DNA of 64,000 nucleotides from Piezodorus guildinii (GCA_023052935.1 CM041294.1:11580414-11644413), one strand, 5' to 3'. Numbered from the stretch's first letter, positions 44,763-55,359 are shown. Numbers and translations are program-made. Notes: generated by a model from the letters alone, not told the origin.

Positions 44763-44988
44763 TAAACGTTAATTTATGGGCGGGATGGCTGAGTAGGTTA
44801 GCGTGCATTACTTTGAACGCGCGTTGCCTAGCAACCGCAGAGGACCAACATTTGAAACCAAAATAGTTCGAGTTTGAGCCTCGTTGCTGGGAGGCTCTTA
44901 TCTCGGACTTTATACCCTGCCCTCACCCCCTGGCCTGAGAAACCCCCGTATAGCCTTCAAAGGCGAGGTAGCGGTGAAAAAAAAAAGT
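44763..44988 (+). mobile_element. tRNA-derived SINE, family 1
   Basis: GGGCGGGATGGCTGAGTAGG carries a near-perfect pol III A box (TGGCTGAGTAGG). A B-box-like AGTTCGAGTTTGAGCC lies about 85 bp downstream. The insert ends in GAAAAAAAAAAG. TACAAATTC is present on both sides (44754-44762 and 44989-44997), a 9-bp target-site duplication. The head resembles a Leu/Ser-type tRNA with an extended variable region. Confidence 0.85.
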
Positions 44989-45239
44989 TACAAATTCAAC
45001 TAAATTCCTAGACTAACTCAGGGCTCATAGTATTTGTAGTTATTTAATATAATATGTATTTAGTATAAGATATATTTAATATAGTATATATTTAATATAA
45101 TATATATTATATAGTAGTATATTAAATCAGTGATAATTCTTTTTAGGGTGTTCATTTCTGTCTTATTCTCCAGTGTATCCACTTCTGACAGAAGTTAATC
45201 CTACCTAAATAGATCATTATATTTCTGCTTTCTTTTGTT

Positions 45240-45812
45240 GGTTTCATTTACTTGCACTTACCTTTAAATGGAATATATAGTAAGGGTTTTCCTTTGTAAT
45301 CGTAGTAGTTGTTGCGATCTTGAAAATTTTCGAATTACAATTTATAACGGAAATACACGTTTTAGGGTTCCCTGAGTCCTACAAAATCTTTTTTCATCCA
45401 AATCAGCTAACCAGACTAGAAGAGCCACTTTATACCAGGCATTTTGCACCTATTTACGATTTTCTCAAAAACGGCTCTAACGATTTTGATTGAACTCGCT
45501 ATATCGATGTAAAATTGGACAAGATTTAATATCATGTAAGATTCATTCTGATTGAAATAATCTGGCAGGGCTTAAATGCTGATATTTTAAATTTTCTTCC
45601 TCTAAAGTACCTTTAATTTTGTAGTTGTTATAAAATTTACCATATCATCCGATTAGCAATGCAAAAAAGCAGGGAAAATGGACGCATTCGATATCCAACT
45701 AGAGGAGATGACTGCAAAAATATTTTTTTAATGCAATTTTTTGTTTTTGTACTTAAGAACAGAAATATAGCTGTATAATATACCGTTGGAATACTAAAGA
45801 TTTAAGAAAAAA
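45240..45812 (+). repeat. Family A dispersed repeat, 5' and central part
   Basis: TTGCACTTACCTTTAAATGG, GAATATATAGTAAGGG, GGAAATACACGTTTTAGGG, CTCGCTATATCGATG, GGGCTTAAATGC, ATACCGTTGGAATACTAAAG; it stops at TATTATCT where the R2-like LINE begins. Confidence 0.88.
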
Positions 45813-46362
45813 ATATTATCTATTTTTGCGAGTAAAGCATGAGTTGATGAGGCTCCTTAAAGAACGAGATTTTGCCTGCTTCGAGGAAGTTTACTGCCTG
45901 GATACGGATGGATCCACGCGATATGCTGATATCGTGGCATTCCCTAAGACCGGAAATTCGGCTGTCATTCTGGATCCCACCGTGAGATATGAACAGGGAA
46001 GTAAAGTGGAAAGGAAAAAGAGAGGAATCTACAAAAAATGTATCCCCTTCCTCAAGGAAAAGTTCCGCGAGAGCTATGGCGAGAGAGACTTCTACCTAAA
46101 AGGCCTTTGGTTCGGAGCCCGCGGAGTTGTGCCAGGTTCAACAAGGAGCTTCATGGAGGACATAGGTGTCGATATAGAGGACGTGGCAAGGATAGCAGAA
46201 AGTGTGGTTCTCGACTGTCTGGGAATTATATACTATCACGTCTACACATAATAGGTATAATTGGAGGGGCATGCGTGTGCGTTTGTACTTTAGTCACAGT
46301 TGTTTATATTTTAATTTTAATTTATTTTCTTTTTTAATTTTTGTGGAAGTTTTCTTAATTGG
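45813..46362 (+). pseudogene. R2-like LINE, C-terminal restriction-like endonuclease and 3' UTR
   Basis: The open frame to 46249 encodes the end of an ORF of the R2-like (RLE) LINE group. FEEVYCLDTDGSTRYADIVA then SAVILDPTVRYEQ is the PD-(D/E)xK nuclease core (Asp of DIVAF and Asp of LDPTV) that nicks target DNA in these elements. GLWFGARGVVPGSTR and a terminal helix follow, ending YHVYT and a stop. The reverse transcriptase and zinc fingers are missing: the copy is 5'-truncated at about 45813, inside family A. The region from the stop to 46362 is probably its 3' UTR and runs directly into the Penelope-like element. Confidence 0.8.
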
Positions 46363-46449
46363 AACATTCAATAAAGCACCCACTACCTTCCATTCATCAT
46401 CCAATCACTTTATTTCTTAAGTCTTTTAACACCTTTTTTTTTCCATCTT

Positions 46450-46487
46450 AGTCGACGTTTCGGGGTTGTTTCCCCATTTTCAAGACT
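46450..46487 (-). ncRNA. Hammerhead-like fold at the Penelope 3' end (degenerate)
   Basis: On the minus strand: AGTC pairs with GACT (stem I), TTGAAAAT takes the place of the CUGAUGA core, GGGG-AAACAA-CCCC is stem II, then GAAA, AC/GT (stem III) and the cleavage-site C. Architecture fits the hammerheads known in Penelope-like elements, but the core differs at catalytic positions, so activity is doubtful. Confidence 0.5.
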
Positions 46488-47052
46488 GAAACTATTTTTT
46501 ATACTTTCATTATTGAATAAAATTACATTGTTTAAATATTTTTCTTTGAAAAATGAAGCTCAGCAATTTGTCATAACTATTTTAAACTAACTAACTTTAA
46601 TTACCTTATTCCTTGCTACAACATTTTTCATTCTTCATTACATCTTATAGAACACTGCTACTTGTCTATATTGGCTCACTGTTTCCAATATATTTCTATT
46701 TTAAACCTTTGTACCTTTTCAGTATTCCGGTGTAATCCTTATTGCTTTTTATTTATTTTTATTTTTACCTCTATTAATTATTTGTCCTAATTATGGTTCT
46801 TGGGCTATTGTTTTATTTATTTTTAAAATTGTATCTTATTTATGATATCTGTATAATGAGTTCCTAAGTTTTTTGTATTGTTTTATAATTTATTGTCCTG
46901 TATTATTTTTGGTTATATGGATTGCTTCTAGTAGTTTTCTATTTCTATTATTTTGAGATGTGTCTAAAATTACTGTGTTTTCGAAGTTAAATTTGTGTTG
47001 TTTTATTAAACTATGGGATGATAATGCTGTTGCGTTTGTGTTTTTTATATTT

Positions 47053-49730
47053 TTACAATTGAATATATGTTGGTTTATTCTTGTTTTTAATTATTTTAGA
47101 TGTTTCACCTATATATATGTCTTCACAATCTTTGCAGTCTATTTTGTATATTGCATTTTGCTTGTCCATTTTTTCTATTTTGTCGTTATTGTATAGGCCA
47201 AATGATATGTTTGGGTGATCATATTTTAAAAAAATACTTTTTATGGATTCTGTCAATTTTGGGATATATGTTAGTTTGTGGTATTTCTTGCAATTACTGT
47301 TGATATGCTGTTTATCAGTTTTTACTTCTGACCTATCTATCATCTTATCATCTTTGAAAAATTGAGTTATAAATTTTTGTTTTGGTTTTTTTATTTTATT
47401 GTTTAGATCTGTTTCTATGTTTTTACAATTTTCCTTTTGATTAATAATTTTGTTATTATTTTTTGTTGTTACTTCTTTTTTATAATTGTACCATAATTTA
47501 TTAGTAAGTATTTTTGGATAAAAGTTTTCTTTTAATATGTTATAAATTTCTAATTTTACATCTTTCATGAACTTTTCATCTGTAAGTTCTATTGCTCTAT
47601 GTATATAATTTCTAGCTGTGTTTATTATTTGTGTTTTTGGGTGATTTGAAATATAATTTAATATCCTATTGCTACTTGTCTCTTTTTTAGTCCATTTTGT
47701 ACTGATTATATTGTTATTTATTTGAATTTCTAAGTCAAGATATTTGATTTTATTGTTTATTGATTTTTCTATTGTAAATTGTATTTTTTTGTTGTAACTA
47801 TTGAATATTTCTAAAATATCTGTATATTGGTTCTTATCTATTATTATAATGAGGTCATCAATATATTTTTTTATTAATATTGGTTTAATTTTTAACTTTT
47901 CTATTTGTGTTGTTAATAGTTTATTTAAATATATCCCGCTAAGATTCACCGATAAAACTCCCCCCCCCCCCATAGGTAATCCATTTAATTGTTTGTAATA
48001 TTCATTTGTATATTTGAAATAATTATATTTCGTGCATAAATTTATTCCCTCAATGAACATTTTTTTGTCTTTTATTGGTGTATGGTTTTTGATGGAATCC
48101 CAATTATCTTCTAATATTTTGATACAATCTTCAATGGGAATATTGGTAAAGAGTGATACTACATCTAAACTTATCACTTCATAGTTTTTCCCTTTTAATT
48201 CTGTTTTTTTGAGGATTTCTTTTAACTCCATTGCATTTTTTATGTCATAATCATTATTTCTATTCAATTGATTAAGGGAAGGATTTAAAAATTTAGATAA
48301 AGCTTCATTTGGTCCGCCTATGTTATTGATTATTGGCCTTAAGTAATTGTTATGTTTATGTAATTTTATAAGTCCATGTATGCGTGGTGTTGTACTGTCT
48401 GTAGCCAATAATTTATTTTTTGTAAATTTATCTATATATCCAGATTTATTTATTTTTTGAACAAATGTATTAATTTTTTCAGTTAACTCTGCTATTGGGT
48501 TATTTCTGATTTTTCTGTATATGGTTTTTTCATTTAGTAGGTCTGACATTTTATCTTCGTATTCTTTTTTATATAATATAGCAAGTTTTTTAGTTTTATT
48601 GGATTTTATGACTATGATATCTTTGTTTGTATTTAAAAATTGTTTCAAATCTTTATTAATTTGCATATTTAATGGTGAATTTGGTTTTTTGTTATTAGAG
48701 ATGTAATTATTAATTATTGTGCATATCTTGTTCCTCGTTGCATTTTTATGATTGTCCGAAGTTTGCATATTGTCATATATGTTTTCCAAGTCTATTATTA
48801 GTTTAATTATATCTTTGTCTTTATTTTTAAAGTCAAAACTAAAATTATCTCCTAATGATAAGACGTTAATTATATTATTAGGTATTGTTTTTTCTGTTTT
48901 ATTCTCTACTCTATTTTTTACCTTATATAAGTTGTTATATTTTTTTAGCATTTCATCTTCATTCCTATTGTATATGTCATTTTTTATGATTGGGTATTCA
49001 TTTAATATGTTGTTGGCATTAAGTGATGTCGTTTTGTTGTTAATGTTATTACTTATTATTTTAGGTATGTCCGGTTTATTGGTTTTGGGTTGTTTTATAT
49101 TCCTAGTGAGAAGATTCTACAGTTTTTAAGAAGAAGAAGATTTATTTATTTACATAATATTTACAATGTACACTCAATACAAACATGTTTGGTTTCATGA
49201 TTTCAGTAGACCTTTTTTCATGATAACAGAGTTTCAATCATCCTTTGAATTTACAAATGATTATACAATATTTTGTTTAAGACAGTAGGAAAAGTAACAT
49301 GAAAAAAAAAACCTACACAATATAAATTACAATATTCCTAGTGAGTTTTTTATCTAGTTTACCTTTCAATATAGGAAAAATGTTGTCATTGAATTCATTT
49401 ATGTGCCTAAAAATTGTTTTGTTAAGTTCTTCCGGTGTGTGATTATATTCGAATTGTACGGTTTTAATCAATTTATCTATTTTTAATTTGATTTTGTTAA
49501 TCAACCAGTACGTTTGTTTTAGTTCTAAATTAATCATTTTTTTTGCTAAGATTTGTGAATGTGTCTGTTAAGTTGTTGTTTACCAAGAATTGGTTGCAAA
49601 ACAGGTTATCTAGATTTTGTAATTTATAATATATATGTGGTGGTATTTTGTTGTTTTTCAAATTTTGTTTCAAAAAATAAATTTTAGATTTGTATCTTAT
49701 TAAACAGTGAGCCAATTTACTCACTGAACA
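47053..49730 (-). pseudogene. Penelope-like reverse transcriptase with GIY-YIG endonuclease, disrupted
   Basis: With the nested insert set aside, the protein is about 800 residues, normal for the family. From the N-terminus: a basic region (FLKQNLKNNKIPPHIYYKL); TPRIHGLIKLHKHNNYLRPI upstream of the RT; EVISLDVVSLFTNIPIEDC (motif A); LNGLPMGGGGVLSVNLSGIY (motif B, with extra Gly from a C run at 47960-47970); KKYIDDLIIIID (motif C, YIDD); then YLDLEIQINN. The endonuclease begins IYKIDCKDCEDIYIGETSK, where a one-base insertion destroys the rest. Other damage: an 11-codon deletion after SFGLYNN compared with the inverted copy, a frameshift in an A run near 49537, and the insertion at 49111-49331. 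Confidence 0.92.
49111..49331 (-). mobile_element. 221-bp truncated retroposon nested in the Penelope-like ORF
   Basis: ATATTCCTAGTGAG flanks it on both sides (49097-49110 and 49332-49345), a perfect 14-bp target-site duplication, and removing the insert plus one duplicate rejoins the protein at KKLTRNI. On the minus strand it ends in AAATAAATAAATC and TTCTTCTTCTT, like a LINE 3' UTR. Source family unknown. Confidence 0.88.
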
Positions 49731-49745
49731 AGAAGAAGAACAACA

Positions 49746-50423
49746 ACAAAAAATAATAACAAAATTATTAATCAAAAGGAAAATTGTAAAAACATAGAAA
49801 CAGATCTAAACAATAAAATAAAAAAACCAAAACAAAAATTTATAACTCAATTTTTCAAAGATGATAAGATGATAGATAGGTCAGAAGTAAAAACCGATAA
49901 ACAGCATATCAACAGTAATTGCAAGAAATACCACAAACTAACATATATCCCAAAATTGACAGAATCCATAAAAAGTATTTTTTTAAAATATGATCACCCA
50001 AACATATCATTTGGCCTATACAATAATAACAAATTAGAAAAATATTTAAGCAAAATGAAAGACAAAATAGAAAAAATGGACAAGCAAAATGCAATATACA
50101 AAATAGACTGCAAAGATTGTGAAGGCATATATATAGGTGAAACATCTAAAAAATTAAAAACAAGAATAAACCAACATATATTCAATTGTAAAAATATAAA
50201 AAACACAAATGCAACAGCATTATCATCCCATAGTTTAATAAAACAACACAAATTTAACTTCGAAAACACAGTAATTTTAGACACATCTCAAAATAATAGA
50301 AATAGAAAACTACTAGAAGCAATCCATATAACCAAAAATAATAGCAGGACAATAAATTATAAAACAGATACAAAAAACTTAGGAACTCATTATACAGATA
50401 TCATAAATAAGATACAATTTTAA
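49746..50423 (+). pseudogene. Penelope-like C-terminal region with intact GIY-YIG domain
   Basis: Open frame of about 225 codons without its own start. It contains KQKFITQFFKDDKMIDRSEV, then a linker with ISFGLYNNNKLEKYLSKMKD, then the endonuclease: CKDCEGIYIGETSKKLKTRI (the GIY-YIG strand is EGIYIG, with the conserved Arg nearby), ALSSHSLIKQHKFNF and RNRKLLEAIHITK with the catalytic Glu. It ends DIINKIQF. The RT is absent because of truncation, so it cannot act alone, but the nuclease domain shows no obvious damage. Confidence 0.9.
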
Positions 50424-50758
50424 AAATAAATAAAACAATAGCCCAAGAACCATAATTAGGACAAATAATTAATAGAGGTAAAAATAAAAATAAATAAAAA
50501 GCAATAAGGATTACACCGGAATACTGAAAAGGTACAAAGGTTTAAAATAGAAATATATTGGAAACAGTGAGCCAATATAGACAAGTAGCAGTGTTCTATA
50601 AGATGTAATGAAGAATGAAAAATGTTGTAGCAAGGAATAAGGTAATTAAAGTTAGTTAGTTTAAAATAGTTATGACAAATTGCTGAGCTTCATTTTTCAA
50701 AGAAAAATATTTAAACAATGTAATTTTATTCAATAATGAAAGTATAAAAAATAGTTTC

Positions 50759-50796
50759 AGTCTTGAAAATGGGGAAACAACCCCGAAACGTCGACT
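50759..50796 (+). ncRNA. Hammerhead-like fold at the Penelope 3' end (inverted copy)
   Basis: Same sequence and pairing as 46450-46487, on the plus strand, near the outer end of the truncated copy. Confidence 0.5.
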
Positions 50797-50882
50797 AAGA
50801 TGAAAAAAAAAGGTGTTAAAAGACTTAGGAAATAAAGTGATTGGATGATGAATGGAAGGTAGTGGGTGCTTTATTGAATGTT

Positions 50883-51304
50883 TAATTTTAATATAATTTT
50901 TATATATAGAGATATTGATTTTAGGTGCTAAGTGTTTTGGTATTGTTTTTATTTATGATGATGTGATTTTTTGGTATGTAGTTGTATAATGTATATATAA
51001 TTTGTTCTTTTTTTATTTGATCTTTGGTGTATATATATAGATATATCTAAGCATTTAAAAGAAAATCTGAAACGGTAGAGAAGGAAAACAGAAAAATCAT
51101 ACAAAAAAAAAAAACAGGAAAAATAAGTAGGAAAAAAATTAAAAAGAGTAAAAAAGGAAAAAAAATATTGTATTTATAGTTAAATAAAATGTTCAGAATA
51201 TTCCTGTAGGAAAGAATCGGTATGCTGTGTTATAGCAACCCAATTAACTTGGGCAGCATCATTTTGTTTGTTTATTTATGAATAAAGCATATCTCTCTCT
51301 GATA
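50883..51304. other. Unassigned AT-rich spacer
   Basis: A-rich and T-rich tracts, no recognisable feature. Confidence 0.4.
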
Positions 51305-51505
51305 CTATTGTAAAAGTTAACAGGGAGTGATGAAAAGTCAATAAAACAAACTGTTTGTCGTAGAAAAAAATATAATAGATTATTTAATAAAAGTTCTTTA
51401 ACAATTTATTTTCATCTCTTGAGTCTATTCAAAAATTCTAAAAAAACTATTTTAATTGATTTTAACAACGGAGGTAAGTGTGTTGCGCGCACTAGAATTT
51501 TCGTT
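51305..51505 (+). repeat. Family A, 3' end
   Basis: GGGAGTGATGAAAAGTCAAT, ATAGATTATTTAATAAAA, AACGGAGGTAAGTGTGTTGC then GCACTAGAATTTT. 51506-51990 after it is unassigned, with a moderately GC-rich block at 51545-51745. Confidence 0.85.
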
Positions 51506-51990
51506 TCCTCATCTCTTTCTTTTAAATATTACCTAAGTTAAATAAGTTCCCTGACCCAAGAGAGATGTTTACCCCTAAGTTGACACTATGGCAGACTACC
51601 CGTAGCCCCGAGAGCTGACACTATATATGCTTGGTATTTGTTCCCCCTCGACCTCGGAAGGACGTACCATCAGTTGTGGTTCCTCCCCAGGACCTGGACC
51701 ATCCATCTCATGCTCCTCCTCATCGATCCTTCAACTCTCCTCATCCTCCGCACGGTATTACAATTTATGTTTTGCTGTGTAGACAGTAAAAGAACTTAAC
51801 AAAGACGAAGCAGGAACACTGTCAAGGAAAATGACCGATCACCATCGGTAAGTTCAAAAAGCTATATCTCCCCAATTTCTTAACAGATTTAAATTATTCT
51901 TCTTTTGTTTATACGAAATTTAAATTTATATTGAATAGCAACAACGAGAAGCCTGGTATTTCATATTGGGAATCACACCTCCCATAAGTA

Positions 51991-52907
51991 AGGTGACCAG
52001 ACGTCCCGATTTTTCACAATTTGTACCGCGTCCCGCGATGTTTTTCAAAAGTCCCGACTTTTAGAATTAAATTAAATTTTATATTTATGAAAATCATTGT
52101 TTTGCGTTCTAAGAATCCTACGGGCTACGACTAACATATTGCTTTTGCTACCCAGTTACATTGTATTTGTCCATAACGTTAAAAGAAATTTTTAAATGAA
52201 ATATATGAACAAAATTTTGCTAATATTTGAAGTCTTACTAATTTCATTATAAATAACAATAAAAAACGTTTATGTAAATTATGTTTAAGGCAAATTAATT
52301 CGGCGAAATTTTTCCGATGTGAAACGGATATTGGTACTGTATGTGCTTATAACATTTTAGTAATTTGTTTAATTCTTATAGATATATACTATTGTAGTTT
52401 ACTATAGAACAGTTAGATAATCACAACTTAATTTAAAATTTGTGTTTATCTTTAAGAATCAAAACATACAATTATACGTTTTTTCTACAGTAAATCAAGC
52501 GTGGACATCAGAAAAATAAAAATTAAGTGTTGAAACTTTGAAAGTCGTTTAATGTGTCAAAACTGATTTGACAAATTCTTGCCAAGATTTTTACAATATT
52601 TTAAAAAATTACAACAATATACTGAAACAAATTCACTCAAATAAAAAATATTATGCATTTTTCTATATTTATAAATTTTACTTATGTTAAAAATAAAAAA
52701 ATATTACGATATTATTCGTTGTATTATATTATTATTATATTGTATTATTTTGTATTATTGTATCATATTATTGTATCATTGTATTAACTTATATTATTAT
52801 TATATGTATTATATTATTATTCGTACGATATTATACGATATTTTTGTTGATACCCCCCTCCTCCTTCAGAGTTGTCCCGCTTTGCCCATCTAAAAATCTG
52901 GTGACCT
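51991..52907. mobile_element. DNA-transposon-like element bounded by AGGTGACCAGA inverted repeats
   Basis: Left end AGGTGACCAGACGTCCCGAT and right end GTCCCGCTTTGCCCATC..AAATCTGGTGACCT are imperfect inverted repeats, including a paired GTCCCG word further in. TA stands on both sides (51989-51990, 52908-52909), consistent with a TA target. The interior is AT-rich with no transposase. A non-autonomous element is the best reading; the superfamily is not identified. Confidence 0.6.
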
Positions 52908-52913
52908 TATATA

Positions 52914-53816
52914 TTGGGTTGTGTGTCACATGAAATGTCCGTTTTCAAGGTAAAGAATTTTTATTAAAAATACGATATGAAAACAAGATAATTTTATTCG
53001 AAGTATTTACCTTCTTTTTTTACACATTTTTCCCAACGTGACACCAACTTTTTTATCCCCGAACTGAAAAACTCTGAGCTTTGAAGTGAGACAAAATCTG
53101 AAAACTCACTTTTCACTTGATCGTCATTTTCAAAAAGTTTTCCTTTGACGAAGTTGTCTAAATTCCTGAACAAGTGGTAATCTGTTGGAGACAAGTCGGG
53201 AGAATATGGTGGGTGCGGAAGAACTTCGTAGCCCAGTTCTTACAATTTTTGCACGGTATGTTTTGAAACATGGGGTCATGAGGTACCTATGTATCGAGCT
53301 TTTTTACTTTCCCAATACACTTTAAATGCCTGGAAACGGTAAATGCACTTGCATTTAGTTGTGCTGAGAGTCCTTTAACTGTTTGGTAGGGGTTTCCTTC
53401 TACTGTATGTTTGAGGACATCGTTGTCTATTACGGACGGAGATCTTCCTCGGGACGTTTTCCAAGTCGGTATCCCCAACTGAAAACTTAGCAAACCAACG
53501 GCGAATGGTCCGTTCATTAACACTCCCTTTCCCAAACGCCTTGCAAATATTTTTAGCGGCCTCAGCTACTGAATGGCCGAGTTTAAACTCGTACAAAAAT
53601 ATTACTCGAAAATCGGCTGTTTCCATGCTCATATTTGAAGGTATCCTAAAAAGTGGGTAATTGATTGGGAAAATGATGTTCATAATACAAAGGTAGAGGA
53701 TTAGTAACTGTTTACTTTAAATATGTAAACATTCGGAAGAAAACAACAGAGACCTGCAAAATCCTTTATGTATTTCAGAAACTATAAAAACGGACACTTC
53801 ATGTGAAACAATCCAA
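52914..53816 (-). mobile_element. Mariner deletion derivative, copy 3
   Basis: TIRs TTGGGTTGTGTGTCACATG and TTCATGTGAAACAATCCAA with TA at 52912-52913 and 53817-53818. It inserted four bases from the end of the previous element. Same internal deletion point as copy 1. Confidence 0.94.
52994..53640 (-). pseudogene. Mariner transposase, central catalytic region deleted (copy 3)
   Basis: MSMETADFRVIFLYEFKLGH, SVAEAAKNICKAFGKGSVNE and RTIRRWFAKFSVGDTDLENV give the N-terminal helix-turn-helix region, followed by SVIDNDVLKHTVEGNPYQTV and SASTVSRHLKCIGK-like linker (here ASAFTVSRHLKC). After KKLDT the sequence jumps to SPTDYHLFRNLDNFVKGKLF and the C-terminal RWEKCVKKEGKYFE. The first two catalytic Asp residues are lost, and frameshifts separate the parts. 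Confidence 0.9.
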
Positions 53817-53834
53817 TAAATAACCAACATATAA

Positions 53835-53965
53835 CTGTTTCTTTGTTTGTTCATTTAACGTCACTTCATGCTGCTGTAGTTGATCAAACGATACTACAGT
53901 GGGAGTCCTAAGTTTTGTCTGTCCAGGTTTAATTAGGACATAGGTTTTCCCCTTTAAATATAAAT
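53835..53965 (-). mobile_element. tRNA-derived SINE family 2, 3' fragment, minus strand
   Basis: TTTGTTTGTTCATTTAACGT then CACTTCATGCTGCTGTAG and CTGTCCAGGTTTAATTAGGA is the reverse complement of the 57850-57985 tail. Confidence 0.75.
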
Positions 53966-54292
53966 ACTACAGCTTATCTTTGTTTTACAAATTTATAAAA
54001 TGGAAAAACAAAACAAAATATGTACAATAAGGCTTAACATTTTCTACAGAAAATTATAAACACTAGAATCTGAGGTAAGTAAAAGATCCATGAGGTATAA
54101 AAAAAAAACCCGAAGTGTTATAAACGAAAAGAAAAATATACAGTAAATAAAATATAAATTATACAATAAAGTAAGAAAGTTATAACTTAAGGAGACGGAA
54201 GATGTTGGCATACGAGGGAGAGATTATTTCTTTGTCTGTTTTATGATTGACGGGTACTCGATCTTTTTCCATATGGATGTGTATGTTCTGAT

Positions 54293-54343
54293 GTTTGTAG
54301 CCCTGATGATGGCTCACAAGCTTGAGCCGAAACGTCGTTAAAC
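54293..54343 (+). ncRNA. Hammerhead ribozyme-like motif with intact core
   Basis: CTGATGA (54303-54309) is followed by GGCTCA-CAAGCT-TGAGCC (stem II, six pairs), GAAA, AC/GT (minimal stem III) and cleavage-site C at 54336; GTTT (54293-54296) can pair with AAAC (54340-54343) as the outer part of stem I. All core bases of the hammerhead consensus are present. Such minimal-stem-III forms are known from Penelope-like elements, but no Penelope protein lies next to it here. 53966-54292 upstream has no other feature. Confidence 0.6.
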
Positions 54344-55359
54344 TTAAAAATATTTAGAAAAAGACTGAATCCTGATTATCCAGCTTAAACAAAAAATGAG
54401 TATTTTATTGTTTCCGATAAGTAACTTGGAAAAACCGGAACCAGTTCAACAACAAAATGGAAATAAATAAGCCAAATTTTATATTGAAGCCGATAAACTT
54501 CCTCCCTTAACTCCAGCTAAAGCACGTTCCCAAACTTTTTTTATTCATCGCTTCATCATCAGTTTTTCAACAGATATTAACAGTTTTTAAGCAAAAAAGA
54601 AAAATGTTTAAAAATTCTTAGAGTGGTTATCAAAGGGTAAGTAAAGCTAACAGTTGAAAACATTCAAGATAATTGAGACGTTGATTTCGAAAAGATGCTA
54701 TTCTACCATTATAGGAAATTTTGTGATAAAACGAAATTTTTTTTATAACATTATAATTAAACCAATTTATTTCATTAAAATCTAGATTTTTCACAAGATT
54801 GATAACATTATTTTCACTTTATAGGAGGAAACGTTTTAGTATGATTTGGAACAAAAGCATTGTGTAATTAGTGTCTTTTGGAAATAATGGAAGTAGTTTC
54901 AGACATCAAACATATAAACTGGTTGAGATGTTTTCCAACCTTTAATTATTGATTATAATAAAATGAAACAGGTTTAATGACTTTTTCAGACATTAAAAAA
55001 AAAAAAAAAAAAAAGTATCAGTAAATGCTTTGAGAGAAGAGGATTAAAAACACGTTTCCATGAGAACTAAACGCAAAATCAAGTTCGATACGAACTTCAA
55101 TATAACAAAAAAAACCTGAATCTTTACAATCCATGATGGGTCTTGGGTGCAGTACGGCCAACGGCCGTGCAAGGGGGTGATTAGGCCTAGGTTTTGTCCC
55201 TAATCTTTGGGTTCCCACTTTATTGAGACTGTGTGTGCCTCAGGAGGGTCTCCATACCCCCGGGTTGTTTCCACACCTGGAATGACAAAGCAAATGATTC
55301 TGCCTCAGCCCAAGTTCAAACTCGAGATCTTGAGAAGAACATCTACACATATATTATAA
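54344..55359. other. Unassigned region
   Basis: AT-rich with an A run at 54997-55014. 55130-55330 is GC-richer with repeated short Pro-coding frames, not recognisable. No gene called. Confidence 0.35.

Larger units (their letters stand above)
46363..49732 (-). mobile_element. Penelope-like element (main copy)
   Basis: Minus-strand element of about 3.4 kb including a 221-bp nested insertion. It has a long RT-GIY-YIG protein and a ~690-bp 3' region ending in a hammerhead-like fold and GGTGCTTTATTGAATGTT. Its 5' side abuts a second, 5'-truncated copy in the opposite orientation (49733-50882), forming ~1.1-kb inverted arms (46363-47472 against 49733-50882). This head-to-head layout with a partial copy is a known habit of Penelope-like elements. 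Confidence 0.92.
49733..50882 (+). mobile_element. Penelope-like element, inverted 5'-truncated copy
   Basis: Matches the 3' part of the main copy in opposite orientation at very high identity, from about TTKNNNKIINQKENC of the protein to the terminal GGTGCTTTATTGAATGTT. It supplies the intact version of the endonuclease region that the main copy lost. Confidence 0.93.

Noticed and set aside
49309..50284. Minus-strand frames opposite the inverted Penelope copy
   Set aside because: They are antisense to the GIY-YIG coding frame and repeat the antisense of the main copy.
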